This document shows positions 26,990-35,614 of a stretch of DNA of 64,000 bases, piece after piece. The DNA comes from Poindextera sp036272595. Its GTDB lineage: Bacteria > Pseudomonadota > Alphaproteobacteria > Caulobacterales > Caulobacteraceae. The notes beneath the pieces are model-generated. The model was not told the DNA's origin and searched no databases. It saw only the letters and a list, made by a program, of their open reading frames with translations. Location: the NCBI GenBank assembly GCA_036272595.1, contig DATAYM010000038.1:1-64000 (forward strand). The letters are read 5' to 3'. The position numbers were made by a program, and so were the translations under genes. Numbering within the stretch: position 1 is the first letter of the stretch; every line of letters begins with the position of its first letter.

Positions 26990-28003
26990 TCAGGGCTTGA
27001 GGGCGATCTTGCCGAGAACCTCACCGCGGTCGAGCAGCCGGTTGGCCTCGGCGACCTGGTCGAGCGGCAGGACGAGGCCGGCCTCGATCATCGGACCGGA
27101 CCGGAACCATTCGTGCATGGCCGCGGTCGCCGCCGGGAACATCGGGGTGGCGAAGAAGTCGTCGGCGGCGAAGGTCTTCAGGGCGATCGACTTGCCGACG
27201 CGGAACACGTCGAACTGGGTCTTGCCGGCGACATAGCCATAGGCCTGGATCTCGCCGAACGGCGCGACCACGTCGAAATCCGAGTTGACCGTGTCGCCGC
27301 CGACGCCGTTGAACACATAGCCGACCCCTGCGCCGCCGGTGATCGCCCTCACCTCGGCGACATAGTCGGTCTCCGTCACATTGATGACGTGGTCGGCGCC
27401 GAGGCCGCTCAGGAACGCCGCCTCGGCCGGCCGCCGGCAGGTGGCGATCACCGGGCAGCCGTGCGCATGGGCCAGTTGGGTGACCATCGAGCCCATGCCG
27501 CCGCTGGCGCCCTGCACCAGCACCGTGGCGCCGGACGGAACCTTGCTGGAGCCATGGAACAGCAGGTGCGCCAGGCGGAAATTGACCAGATAGACCAGGC
27601 CTTGCGCGAACGAGACGCTCTCCGGGAGCGCGATGATGTCCGCCGGCGGGATGCTGTAGCCGTTCGGCAGCGTCTGCGGCCGGGTCGAGGCCAGCACGTA
27701 TTCGGCGCAGCAGCCGAGCGAGAGCACCAGGGCGATCACCCGGTCGCCCGGCTTCCAGGCGGTGACATTGGCGCCGACCGCGGCGATATGCCCGCCGGCT
27801 TCCCGGCCAGGAAACCAGGGAGTCAGGGTCTTACTGAAATAGGTGCCGCGCCGCGCCTCGGCGTCGCCATAGATCAGGCCGGCGAGCTCCACCTTTATCA
27901 GCACGTCATCGGGCCCGACCTCCGGGATCGGCTTGTCGACCAGCTTGAGGTTCTCCGGCGGCCCGACCTCGTCCAGCCTCACCGCGCGCATCGTTCCGGC
28001 CAC
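26990..28003 (-). CDS. NADPH:quinone oxidoreductase-type medium-chain dehydrogenase
   Basis: The 337-residue protein is a zinc-free medium-chain dehydrogenase/reductase. Its N-terminal GroES-like domain reads ENLKLVDKPIPEVGPDDVLI, and the NADPH loop VLVQGASGGMGSMVTQLA lies at about 145-162. The catalytic zinc cysteine pattern is absent, as in quinone oxidoreductase or enoyl reductase members. It has its own GYATRC operator 33 nt upstream, so it is a separately controlled member of the aromatic regulon. A role in reducing a quinone or unsaturated intermediate is plausible, not shown. Confidence 0.85.
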   Translation of the reverse strand: MAGTMRAVRLDEVGPPENLKLVDKPIPEVGPDDVLIKVELAGLIYGDAEARRGTYFSKTLTPWFPGREAGGHIAAVGANVTAWKPGDRVIALVLSLGCCAEYVLASTRPQTLPNGYSIPPADIIALPESVSFAQGLVYLVNFRLAHLLFHGSSKVPSGATVLVQGASGGMGSMVTQLAHAHGCPVIATCRRPAEAAFLSGLGADHVINVTETDYVAEVRAITGGAGVGYVFNGVGGDTVNSDFDVVAPFGEIQAYGYVAGKTQFDVFRVGKSIALKTFAADDFFATPMFPAATAAMHEWFRSGPMIEAGLVLPLDQVAEANRLLDRGEVLGKIALKP

Positions 28004-28035
28004 GTCAGATCCCCACCTTCAAGCCAGTCCACTAT

Positions 28036-28069
28036 GCATACAGTATGCTAACGAGCGCCGGAGGCGCAA
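28036..28069 (-). promoter_or_regulatory. GYATRC operator on the quinone-oxidoreductase promoter
   Basis: GCATAC-A-GTATGC (28036-28048) is a perfect 13-bp palindrome. On the minus strand it overlaps a -10-like TACTGT (28040-28045), with TTGCGC (28064-28069) as a -35 at an 18-nt spacer. A bound regulator would block the promoter of the gene starting at 28003. Confidence 0.75.
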
Positions 28070-28095
28070 CAGAGGACCGATCCTTCGACCGCGCC

Positions 28096-29082
28096 CTATT
28101 CCCAATAGGCGAAGGCCATGGCGCAGCCGGTGCCGGCCGGACTGCGGTAGCAGGGCACGTAGTCGATCAGGGTCATGCTCTTGCCGTCGACCGCCCCGGC
28201 CAGGGCCGACCAGCAGCGCAGCTCGGAATTGCCCGATTGCAGCTTTTCCAGCGGCAGGGCCGCGTGACCCTCCGAGCCGCCTTTTTCCATCAGATCCAGG
28301 AAGTTGCGGTCGAACTCCTCATCCACCACGAAATGGCTGAGGCCGCCGGTGGCCATCACCACCACGCGCAGGTCCTCCGGCCAGGATTCCACCGCCTCGC
28401 GGATGGCCTTGCCGATATGATAGGCGCGCAACGGCGTCACCTGGTTGGGCGGGAAGTAGGTGTTTATGTTGACCGGGATGATCGGGTAGATCTTGTCGGT
28501 CATGATCCGCCGGTAGACGTAGCCGAACGAGTGGCTCATCCCCTGGTCGGGCGGATAGTATTGCGAATGGGCCGGGTCGAAATCCCGCGCCATCAAGTCG
28601 CCGATCAGCCGCCTGGCGAACTCCGAGGCTACCGGATAGTCGCGCGCGTCCTGCCAGTACCAGTAGTCGGGCTTCAGCTTCGGATCGTACTTCCACTTCA
28701 TGATCCCCTGCGGCTTGTAGGGGATGGTCTCGCCCCAATAGACCGAAAGGGCCGGCATGTTGTCGTCCTGGAAGACTTCCTTGTGGTCGTCGCCGATGAT
28801 GATGACGATGTCCGGGTCGGCGCCGTCGAGCACCTCGGAAATGCGCGCGATGGCCTTTTCATTGGCCTGGTGGCGGCCCTGCAGCACGTCCGGATCGATC
28901 TCCTTCAGCATCGACGGCGGCGTCTTGACCAGCAGTTCCTCGTAGCTGACCCGCCGCCCGTCGAAGTCGTGCAGGGCGTGCAGCTTGACGTCGTCGACCT
29001 CGGCCCGCGCCAGCCAGCCGGACGGCTCCATCAGGAGCGCCGGGCTGTGGGAGCTGCCGATCCCCATCACCACCTTGGCCAT
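28096..29082 (-). CDS. class III extradiol ring-cleavage dioxygenase (LigB family)
   Basis: The 328-residue enzyme shows LigB-type Fe(II) ligands: His12 in GIGSSHSPAL and His100 in IIIGDDHKEVF, plus the GGLSH histidine in VVVMATGGLSHFV and a later Glu in GNSELRCW. The middle section (VNINTYFPPNQ, AIREAVESWPEDL) resembles protocatechuate 4,5-dioxygenase beta chains. No LigA-type partner is adjacent. It should open a catecholic ring next to the hydroxyls. It lies 19 nt downstream of the phthalate-type Rieske oxygenase gene, so the two probably act in sequence. Confidence 0.88.
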   Translation of the reverse strand: MAKVVMGIGSSHSPALLMEPSGWLARAEVDDVKLHALHDFDGRRVSYEELLVKTPPSMLKEIDPDVLQGRHQANEKAIARISEVLDGADPDIVIIIGDDHKEVFQDDNMPALSVYWGETIPYKPQGIMKWKYDPKLKPDYWYWQDARDYPVASEFARRLIGDLMARDFDPAHSQYYPPDQGMSHSFGYVYRRIMTDKIYPIIPVNINTYFPPNQVTPLRAYHIGKAIREAVESWPEDLRVVVMATGGLSHFVVDEEFDRNFLDLMEKGGSEGHAALPLEKLQSGNSELRCWSALAGAVDGKSMTLIDYVPCYRSPAGTGCAMAFAYWE

Positions 29083-29101
29083 ATCTCAAGTCTCCCCTCG
29101 C

Positions 29102-30382
29102 CTAGGCGATCTGCATGCGCGACATGGCGCCTTCCTCGAAGTCCACACCCTTGGGCAGGACGATGCCCACCGACCGCACCCGGTAGAGTTCCGGCTGGTT
29201 CGGCAGCGCCAGCTCGCCGGTCTCGCGCAGGTGGCGCGCCTGGGCGAGCATCATCCGGCGGAAGGCGACGATGGCCGCGTCGCCGGAGCCGAGCAGCTCG
29301 CGGGGGCGGTCGACGATCGGGCCCATGGTCTCCTGGATCGCCGAGTCCTGCAGGCCGATGCCCTCGATGCCGGTCGAGCTGGACAGGCGCTGGATGTCGC
29401 GGCGGATGCCGTAGTCGTTGCTGCGGTTGTCGATTGGCCGGTAGGAGCCGTCCTGGTGCACCGGCACGTTGACCTTGCCGACGTCGTAGCTGTCGTCGTC
29501 CGGCAACGGCGCGTCCGGGTTCCAGTGGATGGTGAAGGTCCAGGTGTTGTGGTCGTCGATCGGCGTCCAGGCGTGGCCGGCGATCGGGCCGGTCTCGTCG
29601 CGGCGCGCGATCATGGTGTAGAAGGGCGCCAGGAACTGGGTGACCCGCCAGTAGTATTCGTCCTCGGACGCCACCCGCCTGGCCCCGATGCGCATGCCGT
29701 AGGCGGTCGGCCGGATGAAGAACCGCGGCGCCGTATCGGACGCCAGATACTTGACCTTCGGATCGATCGCCCGTTGCCGCTCGCGGAAGGAAAGGCCGGC
29801 CTTGGCGGGGTCCAGCAGGCTGTGCAGGATGCCGACATGGCTGGAATCGATGCCGCCCTCGACGCCCTGCGCGTAGTTGTTCTCCTGCAGCCGCTTGCCG
29901 ATGTGGCGATGGCTGGGCGGCACCATGCCCCACTCCAGCTCCGGCGGCTTCGGCGGCATGTGGGCGCGGTCGCCCATATAGGCCCAGATCATGCCGCCCC
30001 ATTCGACGATGGGATAGGACTTGGTCTTCACCTCGTCGCGCATCGGCGAGTTGGCGGGCTCGGCGGGCATGTCCAGGACGTTGCCTTCGACGTCGAATTT
30101 CCAGCCGTGATAGACGCAGCGCAGGCCGCACTCCTCGTTGCGCCCGAAGAACAGGTCCACACGCCGGTGCGGGCAGTAGCGATCGAGCAGCCCAAGCCGG
30201 CCGTTGGTGTCGCGGAAGGCGATCAGGTCCTCGCCAAGCAGGCGCACCCGAACCGGCGGACAATCGGGATTGGGCAGCTCCTCCGGCAACAGGAAAGGCA
30301 TCCAGTAGCGGCGCATCAGATCGCCCATCAGGGTGCCGGGCCCCACCCGGGTCAGAGCTTCGTTGTCCTCTTCCGTGAACAT
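29102..30382 (-). CDS. Rieske non-heme iron oxygenase, phthalate 4,5-dioxygenase (Pht3)-like
   Basis: The 426-residue protein has a Rieske [2Fe-2S] site, Cys70-x-His72 and Cys89-x2-His92, and a mononuclear iron site read as Asp179, His182 and His187 in GIDSSHVGILH. The sequence looks like the single-subunit (alpha3) phthalate dioxygenase/O-demethylase group rather than alpha3beta3 enzymes. It may therefore use a different reductase from the three-component system further right. Substrates in this group include phthalates, methoxybenzoates and other acids. A GYATRC-like operator is 87 nt upstream. Confidence 0.9.
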   Translation of the reverse strand: MFTEEDNEALTRVGPGTLMGDLMRRYWMPFLLPEELPNPDCPPVRVRLLGEDLIAFRDTNGRLGLLDRYCPHRRVDLFFGRNEECGLRCVYHGWKFDVEGNVLDMPAEPANSPMRDEVKTKSYPIVEWGGMIWAYMGDRAHMPPKPPELEWGMVPPSHRHIGKRLQENNYAQGVEGGIDSSHVGILHSLLDPAKAGLSFRERQRAIDPKVKYLASDTAPRFFIRPTAYGMRIGARRVASEDEYYWRVTQFLAPFYTMIARRDETGPIAGHAWTPIDDHNTWTFTIHWNPDAPLPDDDSYDVGKVNVPVHQDGSYRPIDNRSNDYGIRRDIQRLSSSTGIEGIGLQDSAIQETMGPIVDRPRELLGSGDAAIVAFRRMMLAQARHLRETGELALPNQPELYRVRSVGIVLPKGVDFEEGAMSRMQIA

Positions 30383-30468
30383 CGCCGTCCCTCCTTGAAG
30401 TCTTGCGAAAAAGGCGCGCCACCGTGGGCGTCAGCGCCGGCCAGCTCTTATGGGAGGCCAAGGATGTT

Positions 30469-30489
30469 GCATACAGTACACTATGTCAA
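30469..30489 (-). promoter_or_regulatory. GYATRC-like operator on the phthalate-type oxygenase promoter
   Basis: GCATAC-A-GTACAC (30469-30481) matches the 13-bp consensus with one mismatch in the right half. On the minus strand TTGACA (30484-30489) lies just upstream, so the operator occupies the -35/-10 spacer of a promoter reading into the oxygenase gene (start 30382). The -10 (30461-30466, CATCCT) is poor. Confidence 0.6.
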
Positions 30490-30578
30490 CGCGGCTGGAC
30501 CCGCCGGCGCCCGCTTTTTTGGCGGCGCCCGGCGATGAGGCGCCAAAGCCGATCACAGGGGTAGCCCTGGCCCGCAAA

Positions 30579-30591
30579 GCATGCAGTATGC
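30579..30591 (+). promoter_or_regulatory. GYATRC operator before the MFS transporter
   Basis: GCATGC-A-GTATGC matches the consensus exactly and lies 26 nt before the MFS transporter start, overlapping its probable leader. With the site at 30469-30481 it makes a two-operator divergent control region between oxygenase and transporter. No convincing -35 is visible. Confidence 0.65.
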
Positions 30592-30617
30592 ATTGATCAG
30601 TATCGGGAGGGTGGATC

Positions 30618-31919
30618 TTGGAAACTGCTGCCGTCAGCCTGTCCGGTGACCAGGCCATCCACTCGGGCGCGGCGTTCAATCGCGCGGCCTGGTTCACGGT
30701 CTGGATGGCGATGCTGGGCACCATGTGCTGCTCGACCTCGGTGGTGCTGATCAATGTCGGCGTCTTCATGAAGCCGCTGAGCGCGGCGTTCGGCTGGGGC
30801 CGCGGCGACATCGCGCTTTCCCTGTCGATCGGGGCCCTTTCGATGGCGGCGTTCAACCCTTTCGTCGGCCGCCTCATCGACCACTACGGCGTCAAGCCGG
30901 TGCTGGTCACCTCGCTGCTGGGCTACGGCACGGCCACGGCGGCGGTGCCGTTCATGGTCCAGGCCGGCGGCCTGCCGGGGCTCTATTTCGGCTACATCCT
31001 GATCGCCGGCATCGGCGCCGGCTCCAATGTCATCGCCTATGTGCGGCTGCTGTCGGGCTGGTTTTCCGGCAGCCTGGATGGCTCGCGGGGCCTGGCCCTG
31101 GGGATCTCATCGGCCGGCGTCCCGCTGGGCGCGACCATCACCGCCCCGCTCGGCGTGCTGCTGATCGAGCATTTCGGCTGGCGCGGCGGCTATTGGGGCC
31201 TGGCGCTGCTGCCGATCTGCATCGGCCTGCCGGTCGCCCTGTTCGCCATCCGGGTCGCCCCGGGCGAGCACGGCGGCGCCCGCGCCTCGCTGAACGAGGG
31301 CCGCGGCGAACTGCCCGGCATGACGGTGACCGAGGCCATGGGCACGCGCGCCTTCTGGCTGATGATCGGCGTGGTGCTTTTGATGTCCAGCTGCCTGCAG
31401 GGCATCAGCATCCACACCGCGCCGTTGCTCTCGGATTTCGGCCTGAAACCGGAAGGTCTGGCCCTGGTGCTGGCCATCAACGGCGTGCTGGGGATCAGCG
31501 GCCGCGTCGGGGCCGGCTACCTGTTCGACCGCTTCTTCGCGCCCTGGGTCTCGGTGGGTATATTCGGCGTCGCCGCCGCCGCCTCCTTCGCCCTGGTCGG
31601 CATCCCCGGCCTGGTGGTGGCGGTGGCCTCCACCATGCTGGTCACCGTCGGCAGCGGCGCGGAATCGGACTTCGTCGGCTATCTGGTCGGACGCTATTTC
31701 GGGCTCAGGTGCTACGGCCAGATCTTCGGGGCCATCTACGGCATGTTCATGGTCGGGATCGCCATCGGCCCCTACCTGTTCGGCGTCGCCTTCGACCATT
31801 TCGGCAGCTACAAGATCCCCTTCACCCTCGCCGGCCTGGGCCTTGTTCTGCTGTGTGTCCTGCTGGTGCTGCTGCCCAGGTTCGAGACCGAGGCCGCGGC
31901 GGAACTGGCGCCGGCCTAG
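30618..31919 (+). CDS. MFS transporter, probable aromatic acid or oxalate/formate antiporter-type
   Basis: The 433-residue membrane protein has about 12 hydrophobic segments and the MFS loop motif between TM2 and TM3 (GRLIDHYGVKPVL). FSGSLDGSRGLALGISSAGVPLG and a charged central loop follow at about residues 205-225. It is divergent from the Rieske oxygenase with paired operators between them. That makes it the likely uptake (or efflux) protein for the aromatic substrate or an intermediate. Confidence 0.85.
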   Translation: METAAVSLSGDQAIHSGAAFNRAAWFTVWMAMLGTMCCSTSVVLINVGVFMKPLSAAFGWGRGDIALSLSIGALSMAAFNPFVGRLIDHYGVKPVLVTSLLGYGTATAAVPFMVQAGGLPGLYFGYILIAGIGAGSNVIAYVRLLSGWFSGSLDGSRGLALGISSAGVPLGATITAPLGVLLIEHFGWRGGYWGLALLPICIGLPVALFAIRVAPGEHGGARASLNEGRGELPGMTVTEAMGTRAFWLMIGVVLLMSSCLQGISIHTAPLLSDFGLKPEGLALVLAINGVLGISGRVGAGYLFDRFFAPWVSVGIFGVAAAASFALVGIPGLVVAVASTMLVTVGSGAESDFVGYLVGRYFGLRCYGQIFGAIYGMFMVGIAIGPYLFGVAFDHFGSYKIPFTLAGLGLVLLCVLLVLLPRFETEAAAELAPA

Positions 31920-31940
31920 GCCGACTCGGGCCGGCCGGTC

Positions 31941-32528
31941 CTAGGTCGCCGTAGACCTTGGCGGCGGCGATGACGTGTCCGCCGTCGCGAGTTCCGCCGC
32001 CAGGTCTTGCCGCCACTTTTCCAGCGCCTCCGGGCCGAGCGGCGCGACCGGACTCTCGGCGACGATCCGGTCGACGAACGCCACATAGGCCGCGGGAAAC
32101 GATCCCCTGTGCATCTTCCAGGCGACCCGCAGCGCCGGGCTGCGAAACGTCCAACTGAGGGCGAGGACAAATCCGTCAAAGTCGTCCGGATGCAACAATG
32201 CGCGGCGATGCTGAGAAAATGTGTCTTCGCCGTTCTGGAATATGGCGCGCGCGTGCGCGTTGAAGCGAGACCAATCCGCCAGTGTGAGATCCTCGGCGTT
32301 GGCCATGATCCTCAGGTAGACCGAGGCAAAATCGGCATCGGTGAGCCGCGCGTTGACCTCCATGACCCGGCCGGTCCTCGCCTGTTTGACCAGCGTCTGC
32401 TGATATTTGTCGGCTTGCCTGACCTGGGCGGTCAGTTGGCGGAGCTGGTAGTACAGCAGCACCAGCGAAATCAGCACGGCCACGCCGCTGACGAGGCTGC
32501 CAAGTGCGGCGAGATCGGAAAATGACAT
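31941..32528 (-). CDS. hypothetical protein with one N-terminal membrane segment
   Basis: The product is 195 residues. One hydrophobic stretch at about residues 6-27 (LAALGSLVSGVAVLISLVLLY) is followed by a basic, probably coiled linker and a soluble helical domain with several Trp and His residues (LTLADWSRFNAHARAIFQNG). I do not recognise a family or function. It has no GYATRC operator and, with the methyltransferase next to it, interrupts the catabolic genes. The ATG at 32528 is preferred over the longer frame because the added residues lack any structure. Confidence 0.6.
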   Translation of the reverse strand: MSFSDLAALGSLVSGVAVLISLVLLYYQLRQLTAQVRQADKYQQTLVKQARTGRVMEVNARLTDADFASVYLRIMANAEDLTLADWSRFNAHARAIFQNGEDTFSQHRRALLHPDDFDGFVLALSWTFRSPALRVAWKMHRGSFPAAYVAFVDRIVAESPVAPLGPEALEKWRQDLAAELATADTSSPPPRSTAT

Positions 32529-32615
32529 GGCGGGCCCCCTAGCAGCCTTGGGGCGAGCGAAACATGTCATCCGGCCAACGGGCAAGGCCGTTTGAGCATC
32601 ACATCCGCCGCGGCC

Positions 32616-33410
32616 TTAGCGCGCTCTCTTCGGCGCGAGGACGACTTCGGTCTCGATCGGCTCGGTGAAGACGCCGGTCGGATTGAGGTCAAGCAGCGCC
32701 TTGGAGAGTTCCGCCTCGAACGCTTCGGCGCGGTCGCCGAACAGCGGCCTGGCGGAGTTCGATATCGAATAGAGGCAGCCGATGATCGAATGGATGTCGC
32801 GGGTGATCGCGCTCGTAAACTCACGGGCTGAAAACTCGGAAAAGCATTCCGATCGGCGTAGCGCCGGTTCGTTTTCAGGCTCCTGCGGATTGGATTTCGC
32901 GTGCCGGGTTCGCGGCCCGAGGAATTTGGCGACGATCTGACCCGCCAGCGGCTCCCAGCTCTCCTGCGGGCGCCGCCTGCCCGGGTTCACCAGCGCCAGT
33001 CCGCCGCCGTCCGCGACCAGGAACGCGAGCTTCCGCAGCACCGCGTCGCGATCCATCCAGTGGAAGGCCTGGCCGATGGTGGCGACCTGAAAATGCCCCG
33101 CGCCGGGTGAAATGTCCTCGGCCCTCGCGTGCAGCCACTGGATGTTCTTACGGCCCCTCGATGCGGCCAGGCGTCGGCCTTCGGCGATCATGTCCGCGTC
33201 CGGGTCGACGGCGAGGACCTCGGCGAGCCTCTCGGACAGCGGGATCGCGACGCTGCCGGGCCCGCATCCCAGATCGAGCGCCCGCGCGTCCGAGCCAAGG
33301 CCGAAGCGTTCGACAAGAAAATCGAACGCCGCCGGCGCGTACGGCGCGCGGAACCGGTCATAGTAGCGCGCTGTGCCGGCGAACGGCGAGGCGTCTGGGG
33401 AAACGGGCAT
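32616..33410 (-). CDS. class I SAM-dependent methyltransferase (UbiE/COQ5-like)
   Basis: The 264-residue protein has the Methyltransf_11 layout: YYDRFRAPYAPAAFDFL, motif I ALDLGCGPGSVAIPLSE at about residues 44-60, the acidic residue in VLAVDPDADMI, and IGQAFHWMDRD. Proteins with the QAFHWM segment are usually annotated as small-molecule methyltransferases of unknown substrate. No operator of the surrounding regulon is present upstream. Confidence 0.82.
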   Translation of the reverse strand: MPVSPDASPFAGTARYYDRFRAPYAPAAFDFLVERFGLGSDARALDLGCGPGSVAIPLSERLAEVLAVDPDADMIAEGRRLAASRGRKNIQWLHARAEDISPGAGHFQVATIGQAFHWMDRDAVLRKLAFLVADGGGLALVNPGRRRPQESWEPLAGQIVAKFLGPRTRHAKSNPQEPENEPALRRSECFSEFSAREFTSAITRDIHSIIGCLYSISNSARPLFGDRAEAFEAELSKALLDLNPTGVFTEPIETEVVLAPKRAR

Positions 33411-33461
33411 CCCCGACGGGAAGCACAGGTTTCTCTCCGGAACAATACCGGCCCGGCGGTC

Positions 33462-34646
33462 CTAGACGGTCTCCGGGACCCGCTCGCCGGTGAGCAGGCG
33501 GCCGTAGCCGAAGCGGGAAAGGTCGAGGGTGCGGTATTCGCCATGGACCAGCAACTCGGCGATCGCCCGGCCGGCGGCCGGCAGGTGCTGGGCGCCGTGG
33601 CCGCTGAAGCCGTTGGCGAAGACGAAGCTGCGGCAGTCTGGATGCGGACCCAGCACCGGATTGCCGTCGAACCTGTTCCACTCGATGTGCCCGACCCAGG
33701 ACCGCATGGGTTTCAGGGTCTCGAACGCCGTCGAGCGGTGCGCCAAGGCCGGCCAGACCAGGTCCTCGAATAGGCCGTCCTCGACCTCGAAGTCCGGATC
33801 GGGCTGCTCGGACTCATGCGGGCGCGCGGCGACGAAGATCGGCCCCTCGGGCTTGAACTGCAGCGCCTGGACGTGGTCCAGCACCACCGGGCAATCCAGC
33901 GGCTCGGGCAGGCGGAAGGCGAAGGTGTGGGCCTTGACCGCCATCACCGGCAGATCGAGCCCGGCCAGCCGCGCCACCGCCCCGGCGCGCGGCCCGGCCG
34001 CGTTGACCAGCCGCCCGCACGGCGAGCGGCGGCCGTCGGCGAGGCGCACGGCGGCGACCTGGCCCGTGGCGTCGCGCTCGACGGCGACCACCTCGGCGGT
34101 TTCGAAGACGGCGCCGAGGGCGATAGCCTTGCGCCGCAGCGCCTGCAGCAGGCCGTAGGGATCGAACAGCCCCTCCCCGGCTCCGCCGAGCACCGCCAGC
34201 GCGATGTCGTCGACGCTCATCCAGGGATAGAGCTGCTTGAGTTCTCCTGGCTTGAGCAGCCGCGGCGTCGAACCCAGGCCGCGCTGCATCTCGACCTGCG
34301 CCCTGACCTCTTCCACCGCGGCGTCGGGAACCAGACGCAGATAGCTCAGCGCCTTCAGGCCGAGGTCGGGCGCGTCACCGTCGACCGCCAATTCCTCGGC
34401 CGCGCCCAGCATGAAGGCATGGCCGAACTGCGACATCAGCACGTTCTCAGGCGTCGAGAACTGCTGGCGGATGCCGCCCGCGGCCAGCGTGGTCGAGGCC
34501 TGGGCATAGGTCGGGTCTTTCTCGTAGACCACCACCCGCAGGCCCGGCCCGGCGAGCCGCATCAGGAAATAGGCGATGGCGCTGCCGACCCCGCCGCCGC
34601 CGACAATGACGATATCGACGACGCTATCGGCCAAGCTATCCGCCAT
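33462..34646 (-). CDS. FAD-dependent oxidoreductase (DAO/sarcosine oxidase-like)
   Basis: The 394-residue protein opens with the FAD fold VDIVIVGGGGVGSAIAYFLM (from residue 10). Family sequences at GGIRQQFSTPENV and, near the C-terminus, NPVLGPHPDCRSFVFANGFSGHG contact the flavin. There is no signal peptide, so it is cytosolic, unlike the Tat-exported member at 22890. It begins 3 nt after the alpha/beta hydrolase stop and shares that gene's operator. It probably oxidises an amine or hydroxyl group in the aromatic pathway. Confidence 0.83.
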   Translation of the reverse strand: MADSLADSVVDIVIVGGGGVGSAIAYFLMRLAGPGLRVVVYEKDPTYAQASTTLAAGGIRQQFSTPENVLMSQFGHAFMLGAAEELAVDGDAPDLGLKALSYLRLVPDAAVEEVRAQVEMQRGLGSTPRLLKPGELKQLYPWMSVDDIALAVLGGAGEGLFDPYGLLQALRRKAIALGAVFETAEVVAVERDATGQVAAVRLADGRRSPCGRLVNAAGPRAGAVARLAGLDLPVMAVKAHTFAFRLPEPLDCPVVLDHVQALQFKPEGPIFVAARPHESEQPDPDFEVEDGLFEDLVWPALAHRSTAFETLKPMRSWVGHIEWNRFDGNPVLGPHPDCRSFVFANGFSGHGAQHLPAAGRAIAELLVHGEYRTLDLSRFGYGRLLTGERVPETV

Positions 34647-34649
34647 CCC

Positions 34650-35426
34650 CTAGGCCTCGACGGGCGCGAAGCTGTCGAGGAAGTCGAGCAGCACGGCGTT
34701 GAACGCCTCGTGGGCCTCGAAATAGGCGGAATGGCCGGCGACCGGGATCATCTTGAACCGCGACCCCGGCACGGCCTCATGCAGGACGCGGACCAGGGCC
34801 GGCGGACAGATGATGTCCTTCTCGCCGACCACGAATAGGGTCGGCACGCCGCTGGCCGCCAGTTCGGCCGGCGACCATTTCGGCATCTCGCCCTTCACGG
34901 TCTTCAAGGAGACGCTGTTGAAGCTGGCGATCTGCAAATAGAGGAAGGTCTGTTCGGGGCTGCGCGCGCGGATGTCGGGGCCGAGGACACGCTCCACCTG
35001 GGAAAGGCCCCAGGTCGCCGCGTTGAGCTTGGCCAGCGCGTTGTCATGGGGCGGCGGCAGCACAACGCCGGCCAGGGAATCGGCGTGCAGCAGCGCTCTG
35101 ACCCGCTCGGGCCAGCGGCAGGCGAAGGCGGCGCAGGAGCCGCCGCCCATGGATTGCCCGACCAGGAAGACCGGCGGCAACTGAAGCTCGTCGAGCAGCA
35201 GCGCCAGATCGTCGACATAGGCCGAGCGGCCCAGTTCCTCGACATCGTCGGAATTGCCGAAGCCGCGATGGTCGATGACGATGGTCTGGTAGCGCTGGGC
35301 AAGGGTCGGGACCTGGTTGAACCAGCTGGCGTGATTGCCGCCGACCCCGTGCGCCAGGATGACCGGCGGCCCCTCGCCGTGCACCTCGTAATAGAGCCTG
35401 CTGCGACCCGCTGAGACGTAAGGCAT
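34650..35426 (-). CDS. alpha/beta hydrolase
   Basis: The 258-residue hydrolase shows the oxyanion loop HGVGGNHASW (26-35), the nucleophile elbow VGQSMGGGS with Ser92, an acid in GEKDIICPP and the catalytic His in PVAGHSAYFEAH. It resembles 3-oxoadipate enol-lactonase and carboxylesterase-type enzymes more than the meta-cleavage hydrolase at 40006. The ATG at 35426 has GGGAG 8 nt upstream. It heads an operon with the FAD oxidoreductase and is preceded by a GYATRC operator. Confidence 0.85.
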   Translation of the reverse strand: MPYVSAGRSRLYYEVHGEGPPVILAHGVGGNHASWFNQVPTLAQRYQTIVIDHRGFGNSDDVEELGRSAYVDDLALLLDELQLPPVFLVGQSMGGGSCAAFACRWPERVRALLHADSLAGVVLPPPHDNALAKLNAATWGLSQVERVLGPDIRARSPEQTFLYLQIASFNSVSLKTVKGEMPKWSPAELAASGVPTLFVVGEKDIICPPALVRVLHEAVPGSRFKMIPVAGHSAYFEAHEAFNAVLLDFLDSFAPVEA

Positions 35427-35470
35427 CGGTCGAACTCCCGCGCGGGCCGCCAACCAGCGGCGCGTCCATT

Positions 35471-35500
35471 TGCATACAGCATGCAGTCGTTTCTTGGCAA
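35471..35500 (-). promoter_or_regulatory. GYATRC operator on the alpha/beta hydrolase promoter
   Basis: GCATAC-A-GCATGC (35472-35484) matches the consensus exactly. On the minus strand TTGCCA (35495-35500) and TATGCA (35471-35476) form a possible promoter with an 18-nt spacer, so the operator covers the spacer end and the -10. The hydrolase starts at 35426. Confidence 0.65.
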
Positions 35501-35614
35501 TTCCTTCGGCACGGAATGAACGGCCGTGGCGCCCTGGATTGCGGCGCGGGCCTGGATTTTGTATACACCGCTCTAGAGTGACGCCCCTCGGATCGGGGGT
35601 TGGCGAGGGTTTGA

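Noticed and set aside
35560..35567. TGTATACA before GntR regulator 1 as an autoregulatory operator
   Set aside because: It is a lone half-site; the flanking 6-mers at the right spacing do not match GYATRC. It may simply be a promoter -10.
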